Source: G965212025 sp965237985
Lineage (GTDB): Bacteria; Pseudomonadota; Gammaproteobacteria; Poriferisulfidales; Oxydemutatoraceae
Length of the DNA stretch: 64,000 nucleotides
Direction: 5' to 3'
NCBI GenBank assembly: GCA_965237985.1
Contig: OZ250161.1
Span: forward strand, 682,001-746,000
The notes beneath the pieces were generated by a model. That model was not told where the DNA came from, did not search any database, and saw nothing but the letters and a program-made list of their open reading frames with translations. Shown here one piece after another: positions 35,362-44,528 of this stretch. A program made the position numbers and the translations under genes. Each line of letters opens with the position of its first letter. Position 1 is the first letter of the stretch.

Positions 35362-36194
35362 CGCGCCGGACGCACCCATTTTTCGGTAAAACGCTTCTTC
35401 TCATATTCAAGTGCCAAGCAGTTCAGCCTGGTCGTAATCCGTCATGGTCGGTTGTTGCCAGGTCATCACTGACCGGTACCGACGACGCAAAATCTGTCAC
35501 CCGAACCATTTCACCATCCTTGTTGCAGGCGCCCGTCGACTTTGGGTGCCACTTCGTAATTTGCAAGAAAAACAACGATCCTGGCCATTGCTTCCACTGC
35601 GTTTGCAACACAGCATTTTTAGGTATTTTTTTCTGTCCTTGCTGCTAAAACCTGTCCTTGGCAACGACTTCCCGCCCAAGGTGGCAGGCATCAACCAGAC
35701 CTTGGAAAGCACACTGATTCATCATGCCAGGACCGCGTTCTCAGGAACGAGCAAAGCCCGGCGCCAAACCTGGAAAACCTTTTGCCGGGTTCACTCACCT
35801 CATGCACACAGCCGGCACCGACGAAAGCTGATTCACGAACAGACCCGGCGTTTCCCGCTTTGAGCAACGGCTCTACAACCCTTGCCCCCGCCCGAGCGTA
35901 GCATCCTTTCGCTTTGTGGCACCCCACCCCGGCTTTCGCCCGCTGCCCCCGCCCCGCGCGCAACATCCTTGAATGGTATCGTTGCTGCGATCTCGAGTCA
36001 TCGGAGCTTGCCCGCCCGCGCCTGGCATCCTTACTTCCTGGCGGACATGAGTTTGAGCGGTGGGTCACTGGCCTGTCCCACAATCTGCTAAACCAGCCAT
36101 AACCCAAGAGCGACTTTTTCACCGGAACGTCGTATAATGGTCAATAGTAGCGTGACTACGCGAGCGGTTTTTGAAAATATGAGGTTATACGGGA
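35362..36194. other. Spacer with a decayed nuclease end
   Basis: The only recognisable content is the minus-strand nuclease remnant at 35540-35900. The last ~100 bases form the leader of the orphan gene at 36195. Confidence 0.5.
35540..35900 (-). pseudogene. Thermonuclease-like gene, decayed 3' end
   Basis: Minus-strand translations in two frames match the C-terminus of the nuclease at 38457-39407. ESAFVGAGCVHEVSEPGKRF corresponds to KSGFMRVIGCVRRVSESRKG, and LSKVWLMPATLGGKSLPRTG to LSKVGLMRAYLGRKVIAKGW. Frameshifts and missing 5' parts show decay. Together with the tRNA pair it implies a larger, older duplication of the tRNA-nuclease region. Confidence 0.7.
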
Positions 36195-37706
36195 ATGGGA
36201 ACGATCGGTTTCACAACAAAGTATTCAAGTCTATCTAGTGCTGCGGGTGTTAATCCCTTGGCGGAAGTTACCAGTATCCGCGATAAAGGTTTTACAGCCG
36301 TCCAGCATGGTCAACGCTGGCACAACCGTCTGGCATGCTGGATTAAGGACAGCGCACGCGCCTTCTTTTCACCATTGCGAAAAAATACCCCCCGTAATAC
36401 AGCCTGGGACAGGTTGAGCGAAGATTTTTATGGCGACAAGAACATCAATGCTAAGAAAAAAGATTTTGCCGAAATGAAAATCAAAAAATGGCGGAAGGAA
36501 GGGGGGACTTTACGGGTGTCGCACATCAAGAAGTTGCTTCGACAACTGAATGACAATTCAGAAACCTTGGCGACCGATGTACAGGTAGTGGGCAACCAAA
36601 TCCAGTCGTTACCCCCGAGGGATGGAGATTTATTACATGTGACTATTGAAAGTACGGAAGAACGCCTGCCTTCCCCGGAAAATGCACCTGCCTCGGAACA
36701 GACATCTACCCCGCAAGAGACATCAGCCCCGAAACATACCGAAATCAATTACTATCGTTCCAATACGTCCTTTGTACCGTCAATGTCGTCTTCTGGAGTG
36801 AGCGACCTTGGTCATGTAAGTGCATTAGAAGTAGAGAGACGCACCTCGGACAATTATACTGGTTGGCAGGACCAAGGTGAAAAAACAATACGCACGGATA
36901 CGACATCCTCTCAAAAACAGGAAAGTGACGCCCCACTTCATGCAGCTCAGGTTACCAAAGAGCTCGATGGAACGTTAACGTCGTCTACACAAGACAGCCG
37001 CCACGCACAGAACACTCCTGTTCCTCCGAAAGACACTTCTGAGGAGCCGTTTTACGATGCCTCAATGAGTTCGTTTGAAGATTTTCAGGACGCCCTGGAA
37101 CCCTCTTCTAGTGACACGACAAAAGTTGACGAGGATCAGGAAACTGTTATTGTTGAGACTGAAGTAGATAATGATACGGTGTTGACCGATCAAATAAAAT
37201 TGGTTGCAGACAGCGACCTGCCTTCGAAGGAATTGAATAGTCAGCAAATGCACGTTCTGGCCGATGCCATGAAAGAGAGTGTTGCCGTTCCACAAAAAAC
37301 GGCAACCAGACCTGACATCAAGGTCACCACCCACTCCAACAGGCCCGAGACGCCCAAGCTTGATGAGGTGGCGAAGAAATGGTTGGCAGACAATCATGAT
37401 TGGAGTCAGCCAGAGATTTACGAAGCAACCCAGGAGGTGATGAACGATGTAGGATTCGCCACGACCGCCCGCTTCAGGAGTCAAAGCAACGAAAAAACAG
37501 AGAAACGAAATAGAAATGAGGCGGCCAGCGGAATTATGGGACAGTTTTTTGCAGAAATAAAAGGCCAAGATTCTACAACAATGACATCCGGAGACTTTAA
37601 GGAAAATTTCAGGAAAGCCGTCCTGAGCTATTGCTTTGACAAAAAAGATTGGTTTGATCACATCGGTTCAGAGATGGTAGACACCGGGTGGGATGCGACA
37701 AATTGA
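36195..37706 (+). CDS. Orphan 503-residue protein, intact copy
   Basis: I do not recognise this protein. It has no signal peptide or membrane helix. Residues ~40-105 form a basic, aromatic-rich block (WHNRLACWIKDSARAFFSPL, EMKIKKWRKEGG). Residues ~150-330 are low-complexity, rich in Ser, Thr, Glu, Asp and Pro, probably disordered. The last ~170 residues look folded and helical (LDEVAKKWLADNHDWSQPEI, FFAEIKGQDS, FRKAVLSYCFDKKDWFDHIG). The C-terminal part is almost identical in the damaged copy at 33751. The disordered linker and soluble character resemble secreted effectors of intracellular bacteria, but that is only a hypothesis. ATG 36195 follows GAGG at about 12 bases. Confidence 0.65.
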   Translation: MGTIGFTTKYSSLSSAAGVNPLAEVTSIRDKGFTAVQHGQRWHNRLACWIKDSARAFFSPLRKNTPRNTAWDRLSEDFYGDKNINAKKKDFAEMKIKKWRKEGGTLRVSHIKKLLRQLNDNSETLATDVQVVGNQIQSLPPRDGDLLHVTIESTEERLPSPENAPASEQTSTPQETSAPKHTEINYYRSNTSFVPSMSSSGVSDLGHVSALEVERRTSDNYTGWQDQGEKTIRTDTTSSQKQESDAPLHAAQVTKELDGTLTSSTQDSRHAQNTPVPPKDTSEEPFYDASMSSFEDFQDALEPSSSDTTKVDEDQETVIVETEVDNDTVLTDQIKLVADSDLPSKELNSQQMHVLADAMKESVAVPQKTATRPDIKVTTHSNRPETPKLDEVAKKWLADNHDWSQPEIYEATQEVMNDVGFATTARFRSQSNEKTEKRNRNEAASGIMGQFFAEIKGQDSTTMTSGDFKENFRKAVLSYCFDKKDWFDHIGSEMVDTGWDATN

Positions 37707-38272
37707 GCGCGTTGCATTTTCACGCTCCTTGATGGTTGTATTGAAAGCACTGAAGGGAGTTGATTGGAACGCGACTTTCTGACTTTCGCGCGAAGGAACA
37801 CTGGTTTTAACGTAGCTTCCACTCGTGAAGCTATGCCCGGGAAACAGGGAGAACGCAAGCCGCGCGGGTCTGCTCGGGCAGGTTCCTTTTTTTCACTTTA
37901 ATTTTCCTGCATCACAAGGAGGCTTCTGAACGGGTGGTTCAAAAGGCAGGAACGCCTGAAACGGGTGCATAGCACTCCACTTTGATGAACCGGCATCCAG
38001 AAATCATCATCCTGGCAAAATTGACCACCAACCAGAAATGAGGATTTCGGTCCCTGAAGCCGGACCGATCCTTGGTGCCGGCGACAGTTTTCCCTGAATA
38101 CAGACCTGCTGGAACCGGTGCCCGGAGCCGGAATCGAACCGGCACGAGGCACCGCCTCAAGGGATTTTAAGTCCCTCGCGTCTACCTGTTCCGCCACCCG
38201 GGCAACCTGAAGGCTAGTGCCGGAATCGAACCGGCCTACACGGCTTTGCAGGCCGCTGCATTACCACTCTGC
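37152..38272. repeat. Segmental duplication: orphan gene 3' end, spacer and tRNA pair (copy 2)
   Basis: Nearly identical to about 34231-35352 (offset ~2920). It spans the C-terminal part of the orphan gene, the spacer, tRNA-Leu and most of tRNA-Cys. The match ends inside the 5' acceptor region of tRNA-Cys, which is intact here and broken in copy 1, so this copy is probably the original. Confidence 0.85.
38119..38203 (-). tRNA. tRNA-Leu(TAA), copy 2
   Basis: Same 85-nt class II tRNA as at 35200, with one change in the variable arm (GCGG for GTGG). Anticodon UAA, good acceptor stem. On the minus strand it follows tRNA-Cys by seven bases. Confidence 0.95.
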
Positions 38273-38281
38273 CAACTAGCC
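38211..38281 (-). tRNA. tRNA-Cys(GCA)
   Basis: Minus-strand 71-nt cloverleaf beginning GGCTAGTTGGCAGAGTGG. Acceptor GGCTAGT pairs perfectly with ACTAGCC, the discriminator base is U as expected for Cys, and the anticodon is GCA. CCA is not encoded. The Cys-Leu order matches E. coli cysT-leuZ, normally found after glyW and pgsA. Confidence 0.96.
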
Positions 38282-38456
38282 GCACACCAAATCCATCATG
38301 TTGAAGCGCCACGTAATATAGCATAGCCTGGGCTGCGAACCGTCATGGCTGGTTGCTGCCTGGCCACCATCGGCGCACCCCCGAAACGCAAAATCCGCCA
38401 CTTTTTTACCCTCCTTTCACATACGACCGTCGATTTTGGTCGTCATTTTGTCATCT

Positions 38457-39407
38457 TCAGGGAAAATAAGAATTCTGGCAACCACCTTCTGTCACGGTTT
38501 CCACTGCGTTTGGGTGCAGTATTTTCATCAGGTGTTTTTTTTGTCCTTTCCGATAAACCCAGCCTTTGGCAATGACTTTCCTCCCAAGATAAGCACGCAT
38601 CAGCCCAACCTTGGAAAGCGCAGTGTCACCGTACCAGACCGCGTTCTCAGGAACATACAAGGCAAAACCCGCTGCCATGTCCAGAAAAAACCCCTTCCTG
38701 GATTCACTCACCCTGCGCACGCAGCCGATAACCCGCATGAAGCCTGATTTACGAACACGCGTTGCGTTCCTCGCTGCGAAATAACGGTGGGCCCACAAAC
38801 CCCGCCCTTGCGCACGCGCACGATCCTCCGCATCCTGATAGCAGGCAGCAAATTTGAGGTTGGGAGGAATGATCACCGCCTGTGCCAGGCCCTGCTGAAT
38901 CAGCCATACCGCAAGATTTTCTCCACTGCGAAGAAAAACGTGTGCCAACAAGCGTCCGTATGGATCTCTTTGCTCTTCATCGAAAACAAGCCCCAGTTCC
39001 AAGGCACGTATTTTCTCTCTCAAATGCTCTCTGGCTTCCTTGCCAAGCGGTTCTCCGGGTTTTTCTTTGTAGGCAATTTCGGGTGCGTTGAGCCCGATGA
39101 TGCGGACTTTTGCACCGCCGCTCAAAAACAGCGTGTCACCATCGTGTATATACCTGGCGGTGGCAATGTGATCAAATCTCGTAGTTGCACAGGAAAGGTC
39201 CTGGCCACCTTCTGCGGGCGCCATGAGGAATGCCCCCAATATGAAGAACCACAGACCTGTCTGGAAAAGCCCTGCACCAGGCCCTCCTGTACCGGAAAAA
39301 CCTGGTTTTGAAATATGACACCCGAACAAGCCAGAAAACACCTGCCAACTCTCCTGATGCGAATTGTCTCTTCGGAAATTTACCAATTTCGACCTCTGTT
39401 CAACCAA
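38457..39407 (-). CDS. Thermonuclease-family (SNase-like) exported protein
   Basis: A staphylococcal-nuclease-fold protein, likely a periplasmic or secreted nuclease. A hydrophobic signal (LWFFILGAFLMAPAEGG) precedes the domain, which begins at ARYIHDGDTL. Catalytic-type residues are visible in VRIIGLNAPE (Arg), KEARE (Glu) and DPYGRLLAHV (Arg). A C-terminal extension (GCVRRVSESRKGFFLDMAAG, NAVWYGDTALSKVGL) forms a second small beta domain. The start is uncertain: TTG 39407 opens the frame, and no in-frame ATG or GTG precedes the signal. A decayed copy of its end lies at 35540-35900. Confidence 0.8.
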   Translation of the reverse strand: MVEQRSKLVNFRRDNSHQESWQVFSGLFGCHISKPGFSGTGGPGAGLFQTGLWFFILGAFLMAPAEGGQDLSCATTRFDHIATARYIHDGDTLFLSGGAKVRIIGLNAPEIAYKEKPGEPLGKEAREHLREKIRALELGLVFDEEQRDPYGRLLAHVFLRSGENLAVWLIQQGLAQAVIIPPNLKFAACYQDAEDRARAQGRGLWAHRYFAARNATRVRKSGFMRVIGCVRRVSESRKGFFLDMAAGFALYVPENAVWYGDTALSKVGLMRAYLGRKVIAKGWVYRKGQKKHLMKILHPNAVETVTEGGCQNSYFP

Positions 39408-40557
39408 AGTCCAAGGTGCTCACTCACAGAACCAGAACTGAACTCAGACAATGCGGCTGTTTTACTACGGCAGCTGTTCACTGCAAAGAACTGCACACCC
39501 AACGCGCGTCCGGAATGATCAGCTTCGCTCCACTTTGTCTCATTTTTATCCCGCTTGGCAATGTCCGCTTTTCAACCCCCCTTGACTTCCCTGCCGGGAC
39601 CTTTGCTCAGGAGGGAAAGTCTGGCACAAAAAACCACTGACTCCAAGGGACTGTTCATGGGTGAGCGGAAAGAAACACACCGGGGAGGGGACTCGAGCAT
39701 CCACCCAGGATACCTGAAGCGTCGGCAGGTGGCCCACGACCTGCCTCCCTCACCTTGCCGGCCTGGAAATGTCGAGAAATTACGGCATCTATCCTAAAAT
39801 CCTGCGGTTTTCAAACCACGAAAATCTCGTGAATCACTGACAAGCATGGATATCTGAAATTGATCCGGGACCGAGTGTCAGGAGTTTCCGGCGTGACTGA
39901 CGAGCGTTTGAAATGACCAAGAAAGTGGATTGCAGTGAGCATGAGTGCTGAAAAATCTCGTCAAGACGACAGCGGGCAAGCAAGAAGCTCATTCGTCACG
40001 CTTCCCCGGTAGCTGTCATTTCTGCTGTTTGTGAACAGTCTCCAAACGCCCAAAAACGAGACAGCCGACACTGCTGAAACAGCTTTGTTCCGGACGCGGT
40101 GACACCGTGGGGTTTGCCATTGTCGGAACTTGGCCGTTGCACACCGGAATGCCAGACCGCCCGGGGTTCACTGCTCTCATCAGTCATGTTGCCTGACCTG
40201 AGAAATCTGAAAGCAGCCGGACATTCCGACAGTGATACAACGGATGCTCACGAACAGGCAATGCCTGCTGATCCCTTTTCTTTCTGCTTTCCTCCTGGCT
40301 GAAAATATTTGCTTCCGACAGAATTAAAGACAGGGGACAGGAAATTCCTGAGTTTGCCTCCGTTCAGGGTTTTGGCTGCGGCCTGCAAAAGTGATTGGCT
40401 GGATCCTGTTGTCGTACAGAACTGAACAGGGCTTGCTTTGACGGACACGGAAAGTAGAATGTTGATCGGTCTGTCACTCCCGGCGGCAGTCGCCTGTTCT
40501 GACCGGGAATAGTCCGGAAGGGTGTGACGACAAATACAGATGGAGGAACAAAAAATT
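39408..40557. other. Gene-poor spacer
   Basis: I see no supported gene in these 1.15 kb. Frames are short, GC-rich and without domains. The right end holds the ribosome-binding site of the DUF1326 gene. Confidence 0.5.
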
Positions 40558-41163
40558 ATGTCTGAAAACTGGCAGTTAACCGGGGAATTTTTCGAATGTT
40601 GCAACTGCGACGTTGTTTGCCCCTGCATTTTTCTCAAGCCACCCAGCAAAGGAACCTGCAAAGGCTACCTCGCCTGGCACATCAATGAAGGGAACATGGG
40701 AGGGGTTGATCTTGCAAACCTGAATGTAGCGGTCTGGCTTGATGCCCCAGGGCTTTTGACGAACGGCGGCATAAAAATGTCTTACTTCATTGATGAGAAT
40801 GCAAGCTCCGAACAAGGCGATGCACTTGCCAAAATTTTCACCGGCAAGGCCGGCGGACATCCTGCGGTCATTGCCGGGCTTGTGGGTGAGAATATGGGAG
40901 TTCATACGGCAAAAATACGTTTCCACTCAGACGGCAAGCGAAGAGAGCTGGACGTAGAAGGCGTTGGCACCGTCAGAATGAATGCATTGGATGGGGCAGA
41001 CGGTGGAACGGTGACATTACTCAATCATCCGCTTGCTATCGCTCCTGGCTCGCCCACTACGGCTTATGAGTCGGAACATCTGGAGTACAGTTGTGCTGGC
41101 ACTACCGGGGATCATTCCGGAACATCTGGTCTGGGAGCTCCTTTTCAATACAGTTCCGACTGA
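40558..41163 (+). CDS. DUF1326 domain-containing protein
   Basis: A 201-residue soluble protein with the characteristic start WQLTGEFFECCNCDVVCPCI, a Cys-rich segment of DUF1326 that may bind a metal. GYLAWHINEGNMGGVDLANL and YFIDENASSEQ follow. The family's function is not established. GGAGG lies 12 bases before ATG 40558; the upstream ATG 40540 overlaps this site and is less likely. It stands alone, with a small exported protein following in the same direction. Confidence 0.85.
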   Translation: MSENWQLTGEFFECCNCDVVCPCIFLKPPSKGTCKGYLAWHINEGNMGGVDLANLNVAVWLDAPGLLTNGGIKMSYFIDENASSEQGDALAKIFTGKAGGHPAVIAGLVGENMGVHTAKIRFHSDGKRRELDVEGVGTVRMNALDGADGGTVTLLNHPLAIAPGSPTTAYESEHLEYSCAGTTGDHSGTSGLGAPFQYSSD

Positions 41164-41227
41164 TTTGGTCGGAACCCCGGAAGCCAGCCCGAGACTGGCA
41201 TTTGAGCCTGAAAGGGGAGGCGGTTTG

Positions 41228-41461
41228 TTGCGCCTGTTCAGCGAGAAACTTACGAAAATTACAACAGTGCTTTTACTGCTGCTTTTAGCGTCTGGTGCCT
41301 GTGCAGAAAGGATGGAACTTGATGATGGTTCCTATGTGGATGAGTATGGGAATATCTATGCCAACAAATATGAGAATACCGATATATTTTCCCCGTGGAA
41401 CAATCCACTACAAAAAGACGACATCCCCGCTTCGTCCACTGTTTTTCTCCCTCCCCCATGA
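41228..41461 (+). CDS. Small exported hypothetical protein
   Basis: A 77-residue protein starting at TTG 41228 behind GGGGAGG. A basic start and Leu-rich helix (ITTVLLLLLLASGACA) form a signal peptide, with cleavage likely after ACA. The cysteine is a weak lipobox candidate. The mature part is acidic and Tyr/Asn-rich (DDGSYVDEYGNIYANKY) and ends in a Pro-rich tail. No function recognised. Confidence 0.6.
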   Translation: MRLFSEKLTKITTVLLLLLLASGACAERMELDDGSYVDEYGNIYANKYENTDIFSPWNNPLQKDDIPASSTVFLPPP

Positions 41462-41595
41462 CCCAACACTTGGCGGTTGACTCATCCGCCAAACATTTCC
41501 TGGAGCTGTTTTCGTTTTTATAACGTGTGCGTCACTTGTAGCATCAATGCCTGTGCCGCGACTGCGCAGTTTCTGCCAGTCATCATTCCCCGCTG

Positions 41596-42603
41596 ATGGA
41601 AGGTAGCACCTTGGCAAGCGACAAAAAAGTTCCCGGTCAGAAAACGGAAGTCTTGCAGGTAGAGGTCGACGCCGATCAGGTGGGGCGCCGCCTCGATAAT
41701 TTCTTGCTTTCATTATTGCCTGGCATTCCGCGCAGCCTGGTGTACAAAATCATTCGTGACGGACAAGTCAGAGTGCTGGGAAAACGCAGCAGGCCTTACC
41801 AGAGATTGAGTAGAGGCGACCGGGTCAGAGTCCCCCCCATATTTCACAACGCACGCAAGCCTCACTGTCAGACTGCTGCGAAAAGCCTCGATTGGCTGTG
41901 CAAACACGTCTTGGCGGAGGAAAGTGGGTTCCTGATAATGAACAAGCCTCCCGGCATCCCGGTCCACGCTGGCAGCGGACTAGGTTATGGCCTGGTCGAC
42001 ATGCTGGAAACCGCCGGCATCCTGGTCACGGGAAAACACTGGCTCGTGCACCGCCTGGACCGCGACACCAGCGGTTGCCTGGTCATTGCCAAGAGCTATC
42101 GAGAAGCCCACCTCCTGCATCAGCAATTTGCCAGCGGTCAGGTTGAAAAACACTACTTGGCGCTGGCGCTTGGCCGCGTAGATGCCAAGCAGGAGATCTT
42201 CGCCCCACTGGAAATATCAAGCGACGGATCGCTCCCCAAGGTCCGGGTCAGCAGTGCGGGAAAATCAGCACACACAACTTTTTCACCGCTTGAACCAGCA
42301 GGTGACGCTCACACTTTGCTGAAAGTTCAGACTCACACCGGACGCATGCATCAGATTCGTGTTCATGCAGCTCACTGGGGCCATCCCTTGGCGGGAGACA
42401 GCCGCTACGGAGATTTCATGCACAACCGTTTCCTAAAAAAGAGCGGTCTGCATCGCATTTTTTTACACGCCACTGGTCTTTCTTTCAAATACGAAGGCAA
42501 AAACCAAAGATTTGAAACCCCCTTGCCACCCGATCTTGAAAAAGTATTGGCAAACTTGAACCAAACCGGTCCACCAAAACAGACACATAGCCGCCTGATA
42601 TAG
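41596..42603 (+). CDS. rluC: 23S rRNA pseudouridine(955/2504/2580) synthase
   Basis: RluC isomerises three uridines of 23S rRNA. The 335-residue protein has an N-terminal S4 RNA-binding domain (VGRRLDNFLLSLLPGIPRSL, RVLGKRSRPYQRL) and the catalytic motif LVHRLDRDTSG with Asp155. TGRMHQIRVHAAHWGHPLAG and a family-typical end RIFLHATGLSF to LPPDLEKVL follow. The last 14 residues (NQTGPPKQTHSRLI) lie in the 200-bp repeat unit. rne, the usual divergent neighbour, is not present here. ATG 41596 or a downstream TTG could be the start. Confidence 0.93.
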   Translation: MEGSTLASDKKVPGQKTEVLQVEVDADQVGRRLDNFLLSLLPGIPRSLVYKIIRDGQVRVLGKRSRPYQRLSRGDRVRVPPIFHNARKPHCQTAAKSLDWLCKHVLAEESGFLIMNKPPGIPVHAGSGLGYGLVDMLETAGILVTGKHWLVHRLDRDTSGCLVIAKSYREAHLLHQQFASGQVEKHYLALALGRVDAKQEIFAPLEISSDGSLPKVRVSSAGKSAHTTFSPLEPAGDAHTLLKVQTHTGRMHQIRVHAAHWGHPLAGDSRYGDFMHNRFLKKSGLHRIFLHATGLSFKYEGKNQRFETPLPPDLEKVLANLNQTGPPKQTHSRLI

Positions 42604-42688
42604 ATATGCTTGACCGGCAGCCCCTGAGATACGAGACGCAGTTGCGTACCAGGGGAAACAACAGCTGTTTTCAAGGAGACCAGCCCCA

Positions 42689-42790
42689 ATGGAAAAAAAC
42701 CAGGAGTTTGCAATTACGAAACTCGGGAGGATGGTCGTGGCAGACCGCCGCAAGCTTGAACCAAACCGGTCCACCAAAACAGACACATAG
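42689..42790 (+). CDS. 33-codon mini-ORF from the sppA start, array unit 1
   Basis: It begins exactly like the S49 peptidase (MEKNQEFAIT), has the same AAGGAG site, and ends in rluC-derived codons (PNRSTKTDT). It has no membrane helix or catalytic part. Translation is plausible because the ribosome-binding site is a faithful copy. Function is doubtful. Confidence 0.35.
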   Translation: MEKNQEFAITKLGRMVVADRRKLEPNRSTKTDT

Positions 42791-42888
42791 CCGCCTGATA
42801 TAGATATGCTTGACCGGCAGCCCCTGAGACACGAGACGTAGTTGCGTACCAGGGGAAACAACAGCCGTTTTCAAGGAGACCAGCCCCA

Positions 42889-42990
42889 ATGGAAAAAAAC
42901 CAGGAGTTTGCAATTACGAAACTCGGGAGAATGGTCGTGGCAGACCGCCGCAAGCTTGAACCAAACCGGTCCACCAAAACAGACACATAG
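42889..42990 (+). CDS. 33-codon mini-ORF, array unit 2
   Basis: Same design as the ORF at 42689, with a copied ribosome-binding site. Confidence 0.35.
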   Translation: MEKNQEFAITKLGRMVVADRRKLEPNRSTKTDT

Positions 42991-43088
42991 CCGCCTGATA
43001 TAGATATGCTTGACCAGTAGCCCCTGAGACACGAGACGCAGTTGCGTACCAGGGGAAACAACAGCCGTTTTCAAGGAGACCAGCCCCA

Positions 43089-43190
43089 ATGGGGAAAAAC
43101 CAGGAGTTTGCAATTACGGAACTCGGGAGAATGGTCGTGGCAGACCGCCGCAAGCTTGAACCAAACCGGTCCACCAAAACAGATACATAG
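43089..43190 (+). CDS. 33-codon mini-ORF, array unit 3
   Basis: Same design, with Glu2 changed to Gly (MGKNQEF) and Lys11 to Glu. Confidence 0.35.
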   Translation: MGKNQEFAITELGRMVVADRRKLEPNRSTKTDT

Positions 43191-43288
43191 CCGCCTGATA
43201 TAGATGTGCTTGACCAGTAGCCCCTGAGACACGAGACGCAGTTGCGTACCAGGGGAAACAACAGCCGTTTTCAAGGAGACCAGCCCCA

Positions 43289-43534
43289 ATGGAAAAAAAC
43301 CAGGAGTTTGCAATTACGGAACTCGGGAGGATGGTCGTGGCAGACCGCCGCAAGCTTGAACCAAACCGGTCCGCCAAAACAGATACATGGCCGCCTGATA
43401 TAGATATACTTGACCGGCAGCCTCTGAGACACGAGACGCAGTTGCGTACCAGGGGAAACAACAGCCGTTTTCAAGGAGACCAGCCCCAATGGAAAAAAAC
43501 CAGGAGTTTGCAATTACGGAACTCGGGAAGATGA
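43289..43534 (+). CDS. 81-codon mini-ORF, array unit 4
   Basis: Same start as the others, but the terminator TAG is TGG. The frame therefore reads through the spacer (WPPDIDILDRQPLRHE) and overlaps the start of the true peptidase gene in another frame. Confidence 0.3.
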   Translation: MEKNQEFAITELGRMVVADRRKLEPNRSAKTDTWPPDIDILDRQPLRHETQLRTRGNNSRFQGDQPQWKKTRSLQLRNSGR

Positions 43535-44436
43535 TCGTGGCAGACCGCCGCAAAGCCCGCCGCTGGAGTATTTTCTTCCGCACACTGTGGACCTTGTTGT
43601 TCATCATATTGGTAGTCGCGTATGTGCGTAGTCCGGAACCATATTCCGAATCCCTGTATTTGAGTGGCGAGAAATCTTCGCCGCACACCGCACTCATAAA
43701 GCTGCATGGACCCATTTTTATTGACGGGCCGACATCTGCTGAACATATAAACAGGGCACTGCGGGAAGCTTACGAAAACGAAAATTCGAAAGCGGTTGTT
43801 CTTGAAATTGATTCGCCCGGCGGAAGTCCCGTTCAATCCGGGAGAATCTACGACGAAATAAAACACTTGGGCAAGCTGCATCCAGACAAGCCCCTTTACG
43901 TGGTGATAGACGATATTTGTGCCTCAGGCGGCCTGTACGTTGCCGCTGCCGCCAGCACCATTTACGCGGACCCGGCAAGCGTGGTGGGATCGATCGGCGT
44001 CATTGCTCCCGGCTTTGGTTTTGTCGACCTGATCGAATCCCTGGGGATAGAACGACGGGTACTGACCGCCGGAACTCACAAAGCCTTGCTGGACCCATTC
44101 AAAGCGGAAAATCCAGTTGAAGTTGCCAACATTCAGCAGGCACTGGATGAAATCCACCAACAATTCATTGCCCGCGTGAAAGCGGGGCGTGGCGACCGCC
44201 TGGCAGATGACAGTGAGATTTTCAGTGGTTTTATTTGGACCGGAGAAAAGGCAAAGGAACTCGGTCTCATTGATGGTTTTGGCAGTACCCGCTACGTGGC
44301 TGAAGAAATTATCGGGGAAAAAACCATTGTCGAGTATCGAAGTTATGAAAACCTGGTCGAAGAGTTCGTGGACAATTTCAGCAGCGCGCTGTTCAATGCT
44401 TTCTACAAACTCTTCAGTAAGCCCAGGCTGCAGTAG
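43489..44436 (+). CDS. sppA: S49 family signal-peptide peptidase (SppA type)
   Basis: A membrane-anchored serine peptidase that degrades leftover signal peptides. The 315-residue form has a basic cytosolic N-terminus and a single helix (TLWTLLFIILVVAYV, ~residues 33-47). The catalytic domain carries Ser146 in CASGGLYVAAAA and Lys198 in AGTHKALLDPF, the Ser/Lys dyad of the short SppA type. EIDSPGGSPVQSGRIYDEI and SVVGSIGVIAPGF are further family blocks. CAAGGAGACC precedes ATG 43489. Its first 22 codons and leader are repeated four more times upstream. rluC-sppA order is common in gammaproteobacteria. Confidence 0.94.
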   Translation: MEKNQEFAITELGKMIVADRRKARRWSIFFRTLWTLLFIILVVAYVRSPEPYSESLYLSGEKSSPHTALIKLHGPIFIDGPTSAEHINRALREAYENENSKAVVLEIDSPGGSPVQSGRIYDEIKHLGKLHPDKPLYVVIDDICASGGLYVAAAASTIYADPASVVGSIGVIAPGFGFVDLIESLGIERRVLTAGTHKALLDPFKAENPVEVANIQQALDEIHQQFIARVKAGRGDRLADDSEIFSGFIWTGEKAKELGLIDGFGSTRYVAEEIIGEKTIVEYRSYENLVEEFVDNFSSALFNAFYKLFSKPRLQ

Positions 44437-44528
44437 GGCCGCTCCGGCGTTCCACGCGGCACTGGCAGAATCGGGAGCGTAACTCTTCGGAAATTCTGAA
44501 ACCAGACCAAATCGGCGGGGACGGAGGT

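Larger units (their letters stand above)
42551..43554 (+). repeat. Five-unit 200-bp tandem array across the rluC/sppA boundary
   Basis: The unit runs from the last codons of rluC through the spacer and ribosome-binding site to codon 22 of the S49 peptidase gene. GCAAACTTGAA in rluC (42550) and GCAAAGCCCGC in sppA (43550) are exactly 1000 bases apart, and internal junctions read GCAAGCTTGAA at 200-base steps, so the fusion used the shared GCAA. Every unit keeps CAAGGAGACC before an ATG (42689, 42889, 43089, 43289) and a CCCCTG/CAGGGG inverted repeat. The first three inner starts open 33-codon ORFs. In the fourth, TAG became TGG and the frame runs 81 codons. rluC and sppA themselves stay intact at the ends. 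Confidence 0.97.

Noticed and set aside
39315..40302. Several 60-80 codon frames in the spacer before the DUF1326 gene
   Set aside because: No domain, start signal or conservation seen; consistent with random open frames in GC-rich DNA.
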